DNA from: Flavimaricola sp.
GTDB lineage: Bacteria > Pseudomonadota > Alphaproteobacteria > Rhodobacterales > Rhodobacteraceae
Assembly: GCA_029255105.1 (NCBI GenBank)
Contig: JAQWWH010000026.1
Coordinates: 1 to 55,283, forward strand
DNA: 55,283 nt
Direction of reading: 5' to 3'
The notes under the pieces are model-generated. The model did no database searches. It was not told where the DNA came from and saw only the letters and a program-made list of their open reading frames with translations. The stretch's first letter is position 1. Every line of letters begins with the position of its first letter. Made by a program: the position numbers and the translations under genes. Below are positions 42,152 to 51,365 of this stretch, piece after piece.

Positions 42152-43735
42152 ATGAAGCATACTCCAAACTGGATTCCATCAAAAGTTCGCGCCTTTCGCC
42201 GCGATCAAGATGGCTCGATGATCGTCTTTTCGCTGTTCATTTTCGCGATGATGCTGATCGTCGGAGGTATGGCCGTGGATATCATGCGGTTCGAAACCTA
42301 CCGGGCTCGCTTGCAATCGACGCTGGACCGGGCCGTGCTGGCCGCAGCCGATTTGGATGTCTGCCTCGATAACGCACAAAACGCCGAAGACGTCGTTCGG
42401 GACTATGTCCTCAAGAATGGATTCCAAAATCAACTGGATACAGTCACGGTCGTCGAAGGCTTCAACTCTTGCAGCGTTTCCGCCGTCGCCTCGATCGAGG
42501 TGAACACGATTTTCATGCAAATGGTGGGTGTCGATCAGCTTTCGACGCCAGCCGCCAGCGCAGCCATCGAGGCCCTGAACGAGATCGAGATCAGCCTCGT
42601 CCTCGATGTGTCCGGCTCTATGGGATCGAACAACCGACTGGTGAACATGCGCAACGCCGCCCGCGAATTCGTGGCGACCATGTTCAACGGGTTTGACGAT
42701 GACGCCCTGTCGATCTCGGTCGTGCCCTATTCGACCCATGTCAACCTTGGGCCCGAACTGGCCAGCCATTACAACCTGAACTACGCGCATGATTACAGCC
42801 ATTGCGTCGATTTGCCGGCCTCTGCCTATAACTCCACAGCCCTTCCGCCAGGCGCCGGCTACGACCAGGCCGCGCATGTGGACGTGGAAAGCTATGCGAG
42901 CGACTGGAGCCGTCGTGGAGCCTCTGACTTCGTGTGCAACCCGGATTCCCGTTCCCGTGTCGTGCCGGTGTCGCGAAATGAAAGCGCCGTAGACACGATG
43001 ATCTCCAACCTCAGATCCGACGCCTGGACGTCCATCGAGATGGGCGCGAAATGGGGCGTTACCCTGCTCGACCCCTCATCACAGCCGGCGGTGTCTGGCC
43101 TGATTGCAGACGGCGTCGTGGACGCCCAGTTCGAGGGCCGTCCTTTGGCCTATGGCACCGACGGATCGCTCAAGGTCATGGTGCTGATGACGGATGGTGA
43201 GAATACCCGCCACTACGAATTGGACCCCGCTTACAGGTCGGGATGGTCCGACGTTTGGTACGACGGGTCGGACAACTACTATGTCGAAGATGAAGAGTAT
43301 TCCGACACCGACCGTGATGGTCGGAGCCGTGAAGATTATTACACGCCAGACAACGACCGGTGGACCAACACACGGCGGGGCGACCGGCTGACCTGGCCCG
43401 AGCTTTGGGCGCAAATCAATCTGGATGCCCATGCGTGGTATTTCCGTGCCAACCAGCGCAACTCAAATAGTGTATACAACGACTGGTACGGTGACATCTT
43501 CACCACCACCTACACCGATGCCAAGGATGCCAGGCTTGACGCGATCTGTAGCGCAGCCAAGGCCCAGGGCATCGTCATCTTTGCCATCGGTTTCGAGGTA
43601 ACCAACCGCGCGGCCGATGTCATGTCCAGCTGTGCGTCCTCGCCCAGTCACTTCTATCGCGTCCAAGGCCTTGAGATCGCAACCGCATTTGCCTCGATCG
43701 CCAGCCAGATCACAGCCCTGAGGCTTGTCCAATGA
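42152..43735 (+). CDS. TadG-like pilus-assembly protein with von Willebrand A domain
   Basis: A 527-residue protein. Residues about 17-47 (RRDQDGSMIVFSLFIFAMMLIVGGMAVDIMRFE) are the TadE/G-type single membrane segment with a basic cytoplasmic lead. A VWA domain begins near 145 with the metal site DVSGSMGS (Asp152, Ser154, Ser156) and runs to the end. A polar insert rich in Asp and Tyr (YDGSDNYYVEDEEY) lies near residue 370. TadG-like proteins assemble Flp/Tad pili in the periplasm. First of three genes; the next starts in an ATGA overlap. No Tad ATPase or platform gene is near. Confidence 0.85.
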   Translation: MKHTPNWIPSKVRAFRRDQDGSMIVFSLFIFAMMLIVGGMAVDIMRFETYRARLQSTLDRAVLAAADLDVCLDNAQNAEDVVRDYVLKNGFQNQLDTVTVVEGFNSCSVSAVASIEVNTIFMQMVGVDQLSTPAASAAIEALNEIEISLVLDVSGSMGSNNRLVNMRNAAREFVATMFNGFDDDALSISVVPYSTHVNLGPELASHYNLNYAHDYSHCVDLPASAYNSTALPPGAGYDQAAHVDVESYASDWSRRGASDFVCNPDSRSRVVPVSRNESAVDTMISNLRSDAWTSIEMGAKWGVTLLDPSSQPAVSGLIADGVVDAQFEGRPLAYGTDGSLKVMVLMTDGENTRHYELDPAYRSGWSDVWYDGSDNYYVEDEEYSDTDRDGRSREDYYTPDNDRWTNTRRGDRLTWPELWAQINLDAHAWYFRANQRNSNSVYNDWYGDIFTTTYTDAKDARLDAICSAAKAQGIVIFAIGFEVTNRAADVMSSCASSPSHFYRVQGLEIATAFASIASQITALRLVQ

Positions 43736-44286
43736 CCACAATCAAATCAAGCGATTGCGCCAAGGTTCCATTCCTGCGCCGGTTCCGCCGGTCGGAAGAG
43801 GGCAACGGGACAATTGAATTCGTCCTTTTTGTCCCTTTCTTTCTGGCACTCTTCCTGTCGAGCTTCGAACTCGGAATGCTCCTGGCCCGAAACGTGATGC
43901 TGGACCGGGGCGTCGACATCGCAGTTCGTCAGGTCCGCCTGGGCCAGATGGACCCGGTCAACCATGACAACATGAAGGCTGCCGTCTGTGATGCCGCAGT
44001 CATCATCCCCGATTGCCTGAACTCTCTCCAGCTTGAGATGCGTCCTTTAAACCCCCGGAACTGGGATAACATCCCGGTCGGCGCCGATTGCGTCGACGTC
44101 GAAGAACCCAGCACCCCGGTGCGACAGTTCGTAGCCGGTCAGCCAAACCAGCTGATGATCATCCGGGCCTGTTCGCTTTTTGATCCCATTGCGCCAACCG
44201 CGGCGCTTGGTGCCCAACTGACGCGTCAAAGTGGCGACAAATACGCCCTGACATCGTCCGCAGCCTTTGTGGTGGAGCCTGATTGA
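43732..44286 (+). CDS. TadE-family pseudopilin-like protein
   Basis: A 184-residue protein. The N-terminus is basic, then EEGNGTIEFVLFVPFFLALFLSSFELGMLL, the TadE-like helix with a Glu five residues into the hydrophobic run (TIEFV) as in pseudopilin processing sites. The rest is periplasmic with three or four Cys. TadE-like minor pseudopilins help assemble Flp pili. It overlaps the VWA gene by ATGA and is followed, one base later, by a third similar gene. Confidence 0.83.
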   Translation: MTTIKSSDCAKVPFLRRFRRSEEGNGTIEFVLFVPFFLALFLSSFELGMLLARNVMLDRGVDIAVRQVRLGQMDPVNHDNMKAAVCDAAVIIPDCLNSLQLEMRPLNPRNWDNIPVGADCVDVEEPSTPVRQFVAGQPNQLMIIRACSLFDPIAPTAALGAQLTRQSGDKYALTSSAAFVVEPD

Positions 44287-44287
44287 T

Positions 44288-44914
44288 ATGACCATAGCCC
44301 GCCAAATGGCCATCAGCCTTCTAAGCAAAGGCCTTTCGAAGATCGCAGGACCGGCCCAACGGCTGCGTCGCGATCAGGAAGGCAGCGTTTCGGTCGAAGC
44401 GATCTTGATGTTGCCCCTGCTGATCTGGGCCTTCCTTGGCACATGGGTATTTTTTGACGCCTATAAAGCGCAGTTCGTCAATGCCAAGGCAGGCTACACC
44501 ATCGGCGACATCCTCAGCCGGGAAACCGGTTTCGTCACCCCCGAATACATGGACAGCCTGTATAACCTGCAACAGTTCCTGGTCGAACGGGGCGATCCGA
44601 TCCGCCTGCGCCTGTCGGTCATCACCTATGACGAAGACAATGACAGCTATGAAGTCCGCTGGTCGCGGAACCGTGGCGGCGGCGGCGTCATCACGGATAG
44701 TGACGTAGAGGAGATGCGCGACATGATCCCGATTATGGCGGATGGAAGCAGCGCGATCATCGTGCAGACGTCGATGGAATATATCCCGATATACCGCAAC
44801 GGCCTGTCCGACCTGGTCTTTGACGACTTCGTCGTGACGCGTCCCCGCTTTGCAGGCCAGCTGTGTTGGAATAGCAGCAACACCAGCACGTCACAGTCAA
44901 CGGCGACCTGCTAG
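44288..44914 (+). CDS. TadE/TadF-like pseudopilin-related protein
   Basis: A 208-residue protein. Start RRDQEGSVSVEAILMLPLLIWAFLGTWVFFD has the same processing-like Glu and helix as TadE. The periplasmic part includes FVNAKAGYTIGDILSRETG, the TadF-like stretch common in Rhodobacterales. Third of the tad-like trio. The start codon sits one base behind the previous stop, implying coupled translation. The gene ends convergent with the small membrane-protein gene. Confidence 0.8.
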   Translation: MTIARQMAISLLSKGLSKIAGPAQRLRRDQEGSVSVEAILMLPLLIWAFLGTWVFFDAYKAQFVNAKAGYTIGDILSRETGFVTPEYMDSLYNLQQFLVERGDPIRLRLSVITYDEDNDSYEVRWSRNRGGGGVITDSDVEEMRDMIPIMADGSSAIIVQTSMEYIPIYRNGLSDLVFDDFVVTRPRFAGQLCWNSSNTSTSQSTATC

Positions 44915-44938
44915 GGGCGCTCCGTCGACCCATTGAGC

Positions 44939-45442
44939 CTAGTCGTCAGATGACAGTTGGTCGGGCACACCGGCCAGTCGCAGGGACATCTGTTCGCCCA
45001 TGAACTTGGTCGCTCGCATTGGGGTGACGCCACCGACGCCGACCCGGTTGCCAACCCGCCACCAAAGCCCCGGCACCCAGGTCCGCTGACCCGGTTCCTT
45101 GAGCTTGAGGACAAAACCGTTCGACGGCTTGAGGGCAAAGGCCCCCCGCTCGACCGCTGCGATCTCGTCCCAGCGGGCCAGCCAGCGACCGCTTGTGTCG
45201 CGCAGGCCTTCGTCGGTCAGCTCCAGCACCAGCGAAGTCGCCTTGCGAAGCTGTTCCCCGCCCCAGAGCACAACAACACCCACAGCAATGGACAAGACCG
45301 AGAACAAGGCCCCGGCGGCACTGGTAAAGGCCATCCAGAACAACAGCGCCCCAAGGGCATAAAGGACCCCGATCGCAAAGATGCGCCGCCCCGTCGACGG
45401 ATAAAGCCGCATGAGGATCTCGTCATCGTTGCGATCGGTCAT
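44939..45442 (-). CDS. Small membrane protein of unknown function
   Basis: A 167-residue protein I do not recognise. Two hydrophobic helices at about residues 21-63 (IFAIGVLYALGALLFWMAFTSAAGALFSVLSIAVGVVVLW), then a soluble half with a PH-domain-like beta pattern (LELTDEGLRDTSGRWLARWDEIAAVERG). That plan, two helices then a beta sandwich, resembles bacterial PH-domain membrane proteins, but this is only a guess. The start at 45442 was chosen because the upstream stretch is strongly basic and lacks a ribosome site. Lies between convergent and co-directional neighbours. Confidence 0.65.
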   Translation of the reverse strand: MTDRNDDEILMRLYPSTGRRIFAIGVLYALGALLFWMAFTSAAGALFSVLSIAVGVVVLWGGEQLRKATSLVLELTDEGLRDTSGRWLARWDEIAAVERGAFALKPSNGFVLKLKEPGQRTWVPGLWWRVGNRVGVGGVTPMRATKFMGEQMSLRLAGVPDQLSSDD

Positions 45443-45503
45443 CTGCACTCTCTTTTCCCATATCCGTCGCTTGCCTAGCCTGCGACGGCGGTCAGGGCCA
45501 GAG

Positions 45504-46448
45504 TTATCGCGCAGGCACCACTTCGTATCCCGGCTCTTCGGGTTCGTCATCTACCATTTCAGAGGGGAAACCTGGGGCAAGGATCGACAGACCTGTCGCC
45601 TCTTCGAGCCGTTCGATGATCCGGTCAGACTGGGCGCGAGGGCCATAGCGCCGGATCCCGTCTTCAAAGATCGAGACCATCAGAGGGCTGATTTCCAGCG
45701 GGACGTCCGCTGCCTCTGCAATGGACTGGAACAGGCCGATGTCCTTTTTCACAAGGTCCATTGTAAAGTTGATGTCACGGCAGCCATTGAGGATCATCTG
45801 GCTTTCGGTCTCGTGGACAAACGACGTCCCCGATGAGATCTTGATGGCCTCATATGTCGTCGCCAGATCAAGCCCCGCCGCCTTCATCGTCACCATCGCC
45901 TCGCAAACGGTCAGCAGGTTGGCGGTGGCCAGATAGTTGGTCATCACCTTGAGGATCGAGGCAGAGCCGACGGGCCCTGTGTGCAACACCCGCCGCCCCA
46001 GTACGGTCAGCAGCGGCAGGACCGCGTCAAACGTCTCGCGGTCGCCGCCCATAAAGATCGAGATATTGCCCGTCGCCGCCCGGTGGCAGCCACCTGACAC
46101 GGGGGCCTCGGCGGCCTGTCCGCCGCGGGTGGTGACCTCGCCGGCCAGCCGCTTGACCTCTTCGGCGTCGGTCGTCGACATCTCGATCCAGATCTTGCCC
46201 GGCCCGACTGCAGGCAGCATCGATTCGACCACTGCCGCGCAGGCGGCGGGCGACGGCAGGCAGGTGATGACCACGTCACAGTCCCGCATCATGTCGACGG
46301 GCGAACCACCGTCCCGCGCGCCCTTTTCGACAAAGCCCGCCACGGCGGCCGGGTCGAGGTCGTGGACCGAAAGGTCCATACCGTTGCGCAGCAAACTTCC
46401 CGCGAGTTTGGCCCCAACGTTGCCCAGCCCGATAAATCCAATTTTCAT
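45504..46448 (-). CDS. NAD(P)-dependent beta-hydroxyacid dehydrogenase (3-hydroxyisobutyrate dehydrogenase-like)
   Basis: A 314-residue oxidoreductase. The N-terminal Rossmann motif MKIGFIGLGNVGAKLAG, the substrate loop EAPVSGGCHRAATGNISIF and the catalytic-Lys region ASILKVMTNYLATANL identify the family. Substrates include 3-hydroxyisobutyrate, tartronate semialdehyde, hydroxymethylglutarate and others, and cannot be picked here. ATG 46448 is the family start; the frame is open upstream. Stands next to small genes only. Confidence 0.86.
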   Translation of the reverse strand: MKIGFIGLGNVGAKLAGSLLRNGMDLSVHDLDPAAVAGFVEKGARDGGSPVDMMRDCDVVITCLPSPAACAAVVESMLPAVGPGKIWIEMSTTDAEEVKRLAGEVTTRGGQAAEAPVSGGCHRAATGNISIFMGGDRETFDAVLPLLTVLGRRVLHTGPVGSASILKVMTNYLATANLLTVCEAMVTMKAAGLDLATTYEAIKISSGTSFVHETESQMILNGCRDINFTMDLVKKDIGLFQSIAEAADVPLEISPLMVSIFEDGIRRYGPRAQSDRIIERLEEATGLSILAPGFPSEMVDDEPEEPGYEVVPAR

Positions 46449-46635
46449 GAGTGTGATCCTCTCACCTTTATGTTGGCCGCAGAATGTCCAGCCTGCACCC
46501 TGCGCTCTGGCCTCAATGCGACGCACCAAGGTCTCTTACGGCAGAAAGTTTGTCGCTCGAGTGGCCAAGTCGCAGCCCTTGCCCCGCAACTGCCGGGCCA
46601 CTACGGTGCGGAAACCTGAAAATGAGCGTGAAATC

Positions 46636-46947
46636 GTGACACTTCGCCCCCTCCTCGTACTTGTAGGCCTGACGCTTGGACTGGCGGCCTGCAACGACTG
46701 GCCAGAGATCGAGGTGCCCGGTTCTGCCCAAAGTCAGGCGGCATCCTGGCCACGCCTGCTACCGCTTGCACCCATCCTGACGCGGGCCGACGCGACCGTT
46801 CCAGATGAGGGCCCCTCTGCCGCACGCATCGCCAGCCTCGAAGCCCGTGCCGGGGTCATTCGTCGTCCAGTCATCGACCCTCAGACCCGGAAGGATATGG
46901 AAGTTGGCGTCGATCTGTCGGGGCTGTATGACGATGCGTTGAACTGA
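46636..46947 (+). CDS. Small lipoprotein upstream of hom
   Basis: A 103-residue predicted lipoprotein, MTLRPLLVLVGLTLGLAAC with lipobox LGLAAC (Cys19). After it comes a Pro/Ala-rich linker and a repeat-like basic end (ARIASLEARAGVIRRPVIDPQ). Function unknown. I chose GTG 46636 because it directly precedes the signal peptide; an upstream ATG at 46622 is in another frame. Fifty-two bases separate it from hom, so a shared transcript is possible. The gene sits in the plus strand behind an open frame that reaches to 45937; that longer version covers the minus-strand dehydrogenase and is not real. Confidence 0.65.
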   Translation: MTLRPLLVLVGLTLGLAACNDWPEIEVPGSAQSQAASWPRLLPLAPILTRADATVPDEGPSAARIASLEARAGVIRRPVIDPQTRKDMEVGVDLSGLYDDALN

Positions 46948-46999
46948 TCGGCCGGACAGGATAACAGCGATCCGACCCCTTCAATGACGGACCAGCCCC

Positions 47000-48301
47000 A
47001 TGACAACAGACATTTCTCCCCGCCCCTTGCGGCTTGGCATCGCGGGTCTTGGGACCGTCGGCACTGGCTTGGTCAAGATCGTGCAAGAGCATGCCCCCTT
47101 GCTGGCCTCGCGGGCCGGCCGGCCCATCGAAATCGTCGCCGTCTCGGCCCGCGCCAAGGCTAAGAATCGAGGCGTCGACCTGTCTGCCTACGCCTGGGAG
47201 GATGATCCGGTTGCTCTGGCCGGGCGGGCCGATATCGACGTCTTTGTCGAGTTGATGGGCGGATCCGATGGGCCAGCGCGCAGGGCAACAGAAACCGCGA
47301 TTGCGGCTGGCAAAGACGTCGTAACCGCGAACAAGGCCCTTCTGGCGCTGCATGGCCAGGCCCTTGCCACTGCGGCGGAAGCGGCGGGAAAGGTGATCCG
47401 GTTCGAGGCGGCCGTGGCGGGCGGCATTCCGGTGGTCAAGGCCCTCACCGAAGGTCTGGCCGGGAACGAGATCAGCCGGGTGATGGGGGTCATGAACGGC
47501 ACCTGCAACTATATTCTGACACGGATGGAAAGTGCAGGCCTGCCATATGAAACAGTCTTCCAGGAGGCCTCCGACCTTGGCTACCTTGAGGCTGATCCAA
47601 ATCTGGACGTCGGTGGCATTGATGCGGGGCACAAGCTGGCCCTTCTGGCGGCCATAGCCTTTGGAACCCAGGTCGACTTCGACGCCGTGGAACTGGAAGG
47701 GATCGGCTCGATCACGATCGAGGACATCCGGCAGGCCGCCGATATGGGCTACAAGATCAAGCTTTTGGGCGTCGCCCAGATGACTGGGCGCGGGCTGGAA
47801 CAGCGTATGTCCCCCTGTCTTGTTCCCGAAACCTCTCCGCTTGGTCAACTGCAGGGCGGCACCAACATGGTGGTTCTTGAAGGCGACGCAGTGGGGCAGA
47901 TCGTCTTGCGCGGGGCTGGTGCCGGCTCTGGCCCGACGGCCAGCGCTGTGATGGCGGACATCATGGATATTGCGCGCGGCTATCGCGTCCCGACATTTGG
48001 GCAGCCTGCTGCGAACCTGCGTCAGGCGCGTGCCGCTCGGGCAGCCGTGGCGGCACCCTATTACCTGCGTATGCAGCTTCTCGATAAACCAGGTGCTTTG
48101 GCCAAGGTCGCCCGGGTTCTGGGCGAGGCTGGCATCTCGATCGACCGGATGCGGCAGTACAGTCACGAGGACGTCGCCGCCCCGGTTCTTATCGTGACCC
48201 ACAAGACGACGCGGACAGCACTGGAAGAGGCGTTGGTCGGATTTGAGGAAACCGGTGTCATGGCAGGTCCGCCCGTCGCTATCAGGATCGAAGCAGTCTG
48301 A
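47000..48301 (+). CDS. hom: Homoserine dehydrogenase
   Basis: A 433-residue enzyme that reduces aspartate semialdehyde to homoserine for methionine, threonine and isoleucine synthesis. The NAD(P) site is LRLGIAGLGTVGTGLVKIVQ; the catalytic region is AAVAGGIPVVKALTEGLAGNEISRVMGVMNGTCNYIL and LADPNLDV-like EADPNLDVGGIDAGHKLALLA. An ACT domain follows from about 350 (YYLRMQLLDKPGALAKVARVLGEAGISIDRM), so feedback control by threonine or another amino acid is likely. glpX lies 185 bases downstream. Confidence 0.96.
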   Translation: MTTDISPRPLRLGIAGLGTVGTGLVKIVQEHAPLLASRAGRPIEIVAVSARAKAKNRGVDLSAYAWEDDPVALAGRADIDVFVELMGGSDGPARRATETAIAAGKDVVTANKALLALHGQALATAAEAAGKVIRFEAAVAGGIPVVKALTEGLAGNEISRVMGVMNGTCNYILTRMESAGLPYETVFQEASDLGYLEADPNLDVGGIDAGHKLALLAAIAFGTQVDFDAVELEGIGSITIEDIRQAADMGYKIKLLGVAQMTGRGLEQRMSPCLVPETSPLGQLQGGTNMVVLEGDAVGQIVLRGAGAGSGPTASAVMADIMDIARGYRVPTFGQPAANLRQARAARAAVAAPYYLRMQLLDKPGALAKVARVLGEAGISIDRMRQYSHEDVAAPVLIVTHKTTRTALEEALVGFEETGVMAGPPVAIRIEAV

Positions 48302-48310
48302 TTAGGTCCG

Positions 48311-48396
48311 AAGAATTTTCGAGAAAATTCTTTGACCGCAATTCTGCCGCGAGTTTCGAACAATTGGCGATATTCCAGAATTTTCGCGAAAATTCT
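48311..48396. promoter_or_regulatory. Two tandem dyads between hom and glpX
   Basis: AAGAATTTTC and GAAAATTCTT around GA (48311-48332), then AGAATTTTCGCGAAAATTCT (48377-48396), a perfect 20-bp palindrome. Their centres are 65 bases apart. Both share the half site AGAATTTTC. I cannot name the protein that binds it. Confidence 0.6.
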
Positions 48397-48455
48397 TGGC
48401 ATTGTGGATTTGCGTTAGCGTTCACACTGTTGTCACCGTGCTCCCGCTAGGGGTA

Positions 48456-48471
48456 GGTCAAATTATTGACC
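48456..48471. promoter_or_regulatory. Third dyad before glpX
   Basis: GGTCAA and TTGACC around ATTA form a 16-base dyad, 15 bases before the glpX start. It may be an operator near the promoter or the leader of the mRNA. Confidence 0.5.
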
Positions 48472-48486
48472 ATTAAGGAACGACCG

Positions 48487-49452
48487 ATGACCAAGGCTCT
48501 CGAATTTCACGACCGCATGCTTTCGCTCGGCCTGGCCCGTGTGTCAGAGGCTGCTGCAATCGCCTGTGCCCCCCTGATCGGCCGGGGCGACGAAAAGGCT
48601 GCCGACCAGGCCGCCGTCGACGCGATGCGCACCCAATTGAACAAGCTTGATATCCAAGGCGTCGTGGTGATTGGCGAGGGTGAGCGGGACGAGGCCCCCA
48701 TGCTGTACATCGGCGAAGAAGTCGGCGCAGGCTCCGGCCCTCAAGTCGACATCGCGCTTGACCCTCTTGAGGGCACGACACTGACGGCCAAGGACATGCC
48801 AAACGCGTTGGCCGTCATCGCGATGGGGCCACGTGGATCGATGCTGCACGCCCCTGACGTCTATATGGAGAAGCTGGCCATCGGCCCAGGGTTTCGGCGT
48901 GGTGTCGTGACGCTGGACATGTCACCAGCGGAACGGGTTTCGGCGCTGGCATCGGCCAAAGGGTGTTCGACCACTGACATCACCGTCTGTGTCCTGGAAC
49001 GCCCCCGCCACGAAGACATGATTGCCGAGTTGCGCTCGACAGGGGCTGCTATCCGCCTGATCACAGATGGTGATGTGGCCGGTGTCATGCATTGCGCCGA
49101 ACCTGCGACGACGGGCATCGACATGTACATGGGCTCTGGCGGCGCACCCGAAGGCGTCCTGGCCGCTGCGGCACTGAAATGCATGGGTGGCCAGATCTTC
49201 GGCAAGCTGTTGTTCCGCAACGATGACGAGCGGGGCCGGGCCAAGAAGGCCGGGATCACCAATTTCGACCGGGTCTATACCCGCGACGATCTGGTCACAG
49301 GCGACGTGATCTTTGCCGCCACAGGCGTGACGGATGGCAGCCTTGTCACGGGGATCAAGCGCGAAGTGGGCTACATCACGGTCGAGACGATCCTGATGCG
49401 CTCCAAGACCGGTTCGGTGCGGCGGATGACCTATCGCAACCCGGTTGCCTGA
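48487..49452 (+). CDS. glpX: Fructose-1,6-bisphosphatase class II
   Basis: A 321-residue phosphatase for gluconeogenesis. VVIGEGERDEAPMLYIGEEVG holds the Glu and Asp metal ligands and DIALDPLEGTTLTAKD the rest. Class II is also a sedoheptulose-bisphosphatase in many autotrophs, so both activities are possible. AAGGAA precedes ATG 48487. The gene has an unusually rich 5' region with three dyads, so its control is likely to be carbon-source dependent; recJ follows at 116 bases. Confidence 0.95.
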   Translation: MTKALEFHDRMLSLGLARVSEAAAIACAPLIGRGDEKAADQAAVDAMRTQLNKLDIQGVVVIGEGERDEAPMLYIGEEVGAGSGPQVDIALDPLEGTTLTAKDMPNALAVIAMGPRGSMLHAPDVYMEKLAIGPGFRRGVVTLDMSPAERVSALASAKGCSTTDITVCVLERPRHEDMIAELRSTGAAIRLITDGDVAGVMHCAEPATTGIDMYMGSGGAPEGVLAAAALKCMGGQIFGKLLFRNDDERGRAKKAGITNFDRVYTRDDLVTGDVIFAATGVTDGSLVTGIKREVGYITVETILMRSKTGSVRRMTYRNPVA

Positions 49453-49568
49453 CATGGGCGCCTGACCGCGATGCCGCCCGTCCTGTCGGATGGGCGGCTG
49501 TTTCTGCTTTGGATATGGCGAATCCTGAAAGCCAGACCTAGTATGCCGCTATGGGACAGACGCATCAT

Positions 49569-51317
49569 ATGGCCGCATTTCTAGGTGTTGAGGCATCCTT
49601 GACCGGTCGGAGATGGGTTGGACCGACGCTCGAAGAAGACCGCAGGGCCGAAGCCCTGTCGCAAGCGACCGCCCTGCCCCCCGCCCTGTGCCGGATCCTG
49701 GTGAAACGTGGCGTCGCCCCCATGGACGCCGCGTCCTTCCTTGCCCCTACCCTGCGAGACCTGCTGCCAGATCCAACAGTCCTGAAGGACATGCAGATCG
49801 CAGCCACCCGGTTCCGCACAGCGGTCGAGCGCGGCGAAAAGGTGGCCGTCTTTGCCGATTACGATGTGGACGGCGGATCGTCTGCTGCGCTTCTCCTGAC
49901 ATGGTTGTCTCAAATGGGCCTGAAGGCCCAGCTATACATCCCCGACCGGATCGATGAGGGCTACGGGCCCAACGAACCGGCCATGGCCGATCTTGCCCGC
50001 AACAACGATCTTATCGTCTGCGTCGACTGCGGCACCCTAAGCCATGGACCGATCGCGGCGGCCAAGGGCGCTGATGTTATCGTTCTGGACCATCACCTTG
50101 GGGGGGATACTTTGCCCCCTGCCCTCGCTGTGGTGAACCCGAACCGGCAAGACGAGGATGGCGCCCTTGGTCACCTTTGTGCGGCCTCCGTCGTGTTCCT
50201 CATGCTGGTCGAGGTAAACCGCCAGATGCGGGCGGCCGGCAAGTCAGGCCCGGACCTGATGTCGATGCTTGACCTCGTGGCGCTGGCCACGGTGGCTGAT
50301 GTTGCCCCTCTGACGGGGGTCAACCGGGCACTGGTCCGACAAGGGCTGGCTGTCATGGCCCGGCGGGAGCGTCCCGGCCTTGTCGCCCTTGCCGATATCG
50401 CGGGCATGAACACCGCCCCTCAGGCCTACCATCTGGGCTATCTGCTCGGCCCGCGCATCAACGCGGGTGGGCGGATCGGCAAGGCGGACCTAGGGGCCCG
50501 GCTTTTGTCCACCTCGGACGCCCATGAGGCAGTCGCCCTGGCCGAACGGCTCAACACACTGAACGCCGAACGGCGCGACATTGAGGCCGCGGTGCAAGAG
50601 GCCGCCATGGCCCAGGCCGAGGCCCGCGGCCTAGACGGCCCGTTGGTCTGGGCGGCAGGGGACGGATGGCACCCAGGGGTCGTCGGCATCGTGGCGGCCC
50701 GCCTGAAGGAGGCGACCAACCGACCGGCCGTGGTCATCGGACTGGACGGGGACGAGGGCAAAGGGTCAGGGCGGTCCGTGACCGGAATCGACCTTGGCGC
50801 GTCAATCCACATGCTGGCCGCCGAAGGGCTGCTGATCAAGGGCGGCGGGCACAGAATGGCCGCAGGCCTGACCGTGTCGCGCGATGGGTTGGAGACCGCA
50901 ATGGAGCGGCTGGGCGCCTTGTTGGCACGACAGGGTGCCGATGCCTTGGGGCCGGGCGACCTGCGGCTGGACGGCCTCCTTATGCCCGGTGCGGCCACGG
51001 TGGACCTGGTCGAACAGATTGAAACAGCGGGGCCCTTCGGTGCTGGCGCCCCCGCGCCCCGTTTTGTCTTTCCAGACATGATGATCCACGCCGCCCGGCG
51101 GGTCGGCGCGAACCACATCAAGGTCACCTGCGGAGACGGGCTGGGCGCCCGAATCGACGCCATCTGTTTCGGTGCATTCGACGGCCCGATCGGCCCGACA
51201 CTTGAGGGTCACGGCGGCGCCCGGTTCCATCTGGCTGGGCGAATTGAGGTAAACCTCTGGCAAGGCCGCAAGTCCGTGCAGTTGCGCCTCGAAGACGTCG
51301 CAGCCGCCGCGCGGTGA
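49569..51317 (+). CDS. recJ: Single-stranded-DNA-specific exonuclease RecJ
   Basis: A 582-residue 5'-3' exonuclease for recombination and mismatch repair. The DHH domain has VAVFADYDVDGGSSAALLL (Asp-x-Asp), VDCGTLSHGP and VIVLDHHLGGD (DHH). The DHHA1 part carries GGGHRMAAGLTV. The C-terminal OB-fold binds ssDNA. ATG 49569 was preferred over 49551 because family members begin MSAFLGVE-like here. Behind it come 96 bases and then tRNA-Glu. Confidence 0.95.
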   Translation: MAAFLGVEASLTGRRWVGPTLEEDRRAEALSQATALPPALCRILVKRGVAPMDAASFLAPTLRDLLPDPTVLKDMQIAATRFRTAVERGEKVAVFADYDVDGGSSAALLLTWLSQMGLKAQLYIPDRIDEGYGPNEPAMADLARNNDLIVCVDCGTLSHGPIAAAKGADVIVLDHHLGGDTLPPALAVVNPNRQDEDGALGHLCAASVVFLMLVEVNRQMRAAGKSGPDLMSMLDLVALATVADVAPLTGVNRALVRQGLAVMARRERPGLVALADIAGMNTAPQAYHLGYLLGPRINAGGRIGKADLGARLLSTSDAHEAVALAERLNTLNAERRDIEAAVQEAAMAQAEARGLDGPLVWAAGDGWHPGVVGIVAARLKEATNRPAVVIGLDGDEGKGSGRSVTGIDLGASIHMLAAEGLLIKGGGHRMAAGLTVSRDGLETAMERLGALLARQGADALGPGDLRLDGLLMPGAATVDLVEQIETAGPFGAGAPAPRFVFPDMMIHAARRVGANHIKVTCGDGLGARIDAICFGAFDGPIGPTLEGHGGARFHLAGRIEVNLWQGRKSVQLRLEDVAAAAR

Positions 51318-51365
51318 ACCTGAGAAAAAGGTCTGGCAACCGCGCAGATTTTCACACGAATCCCC

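Noticed and set aside
45937-46947. A 336-codon plus-strand frame
   Set aside because: Its first two thirds are antisense to the beta-hydroxyacid dehydrogenase. Only the last 103 codons, starting at a GTG and a signal peptide, look real.
46449-46999. A SAM riboswitch ahead of the small lipoprotein and hom
   Set aside because: No SAM-II or SAM-I core could be seen in 46530-46635, and the gap before hom is only 52 bases.
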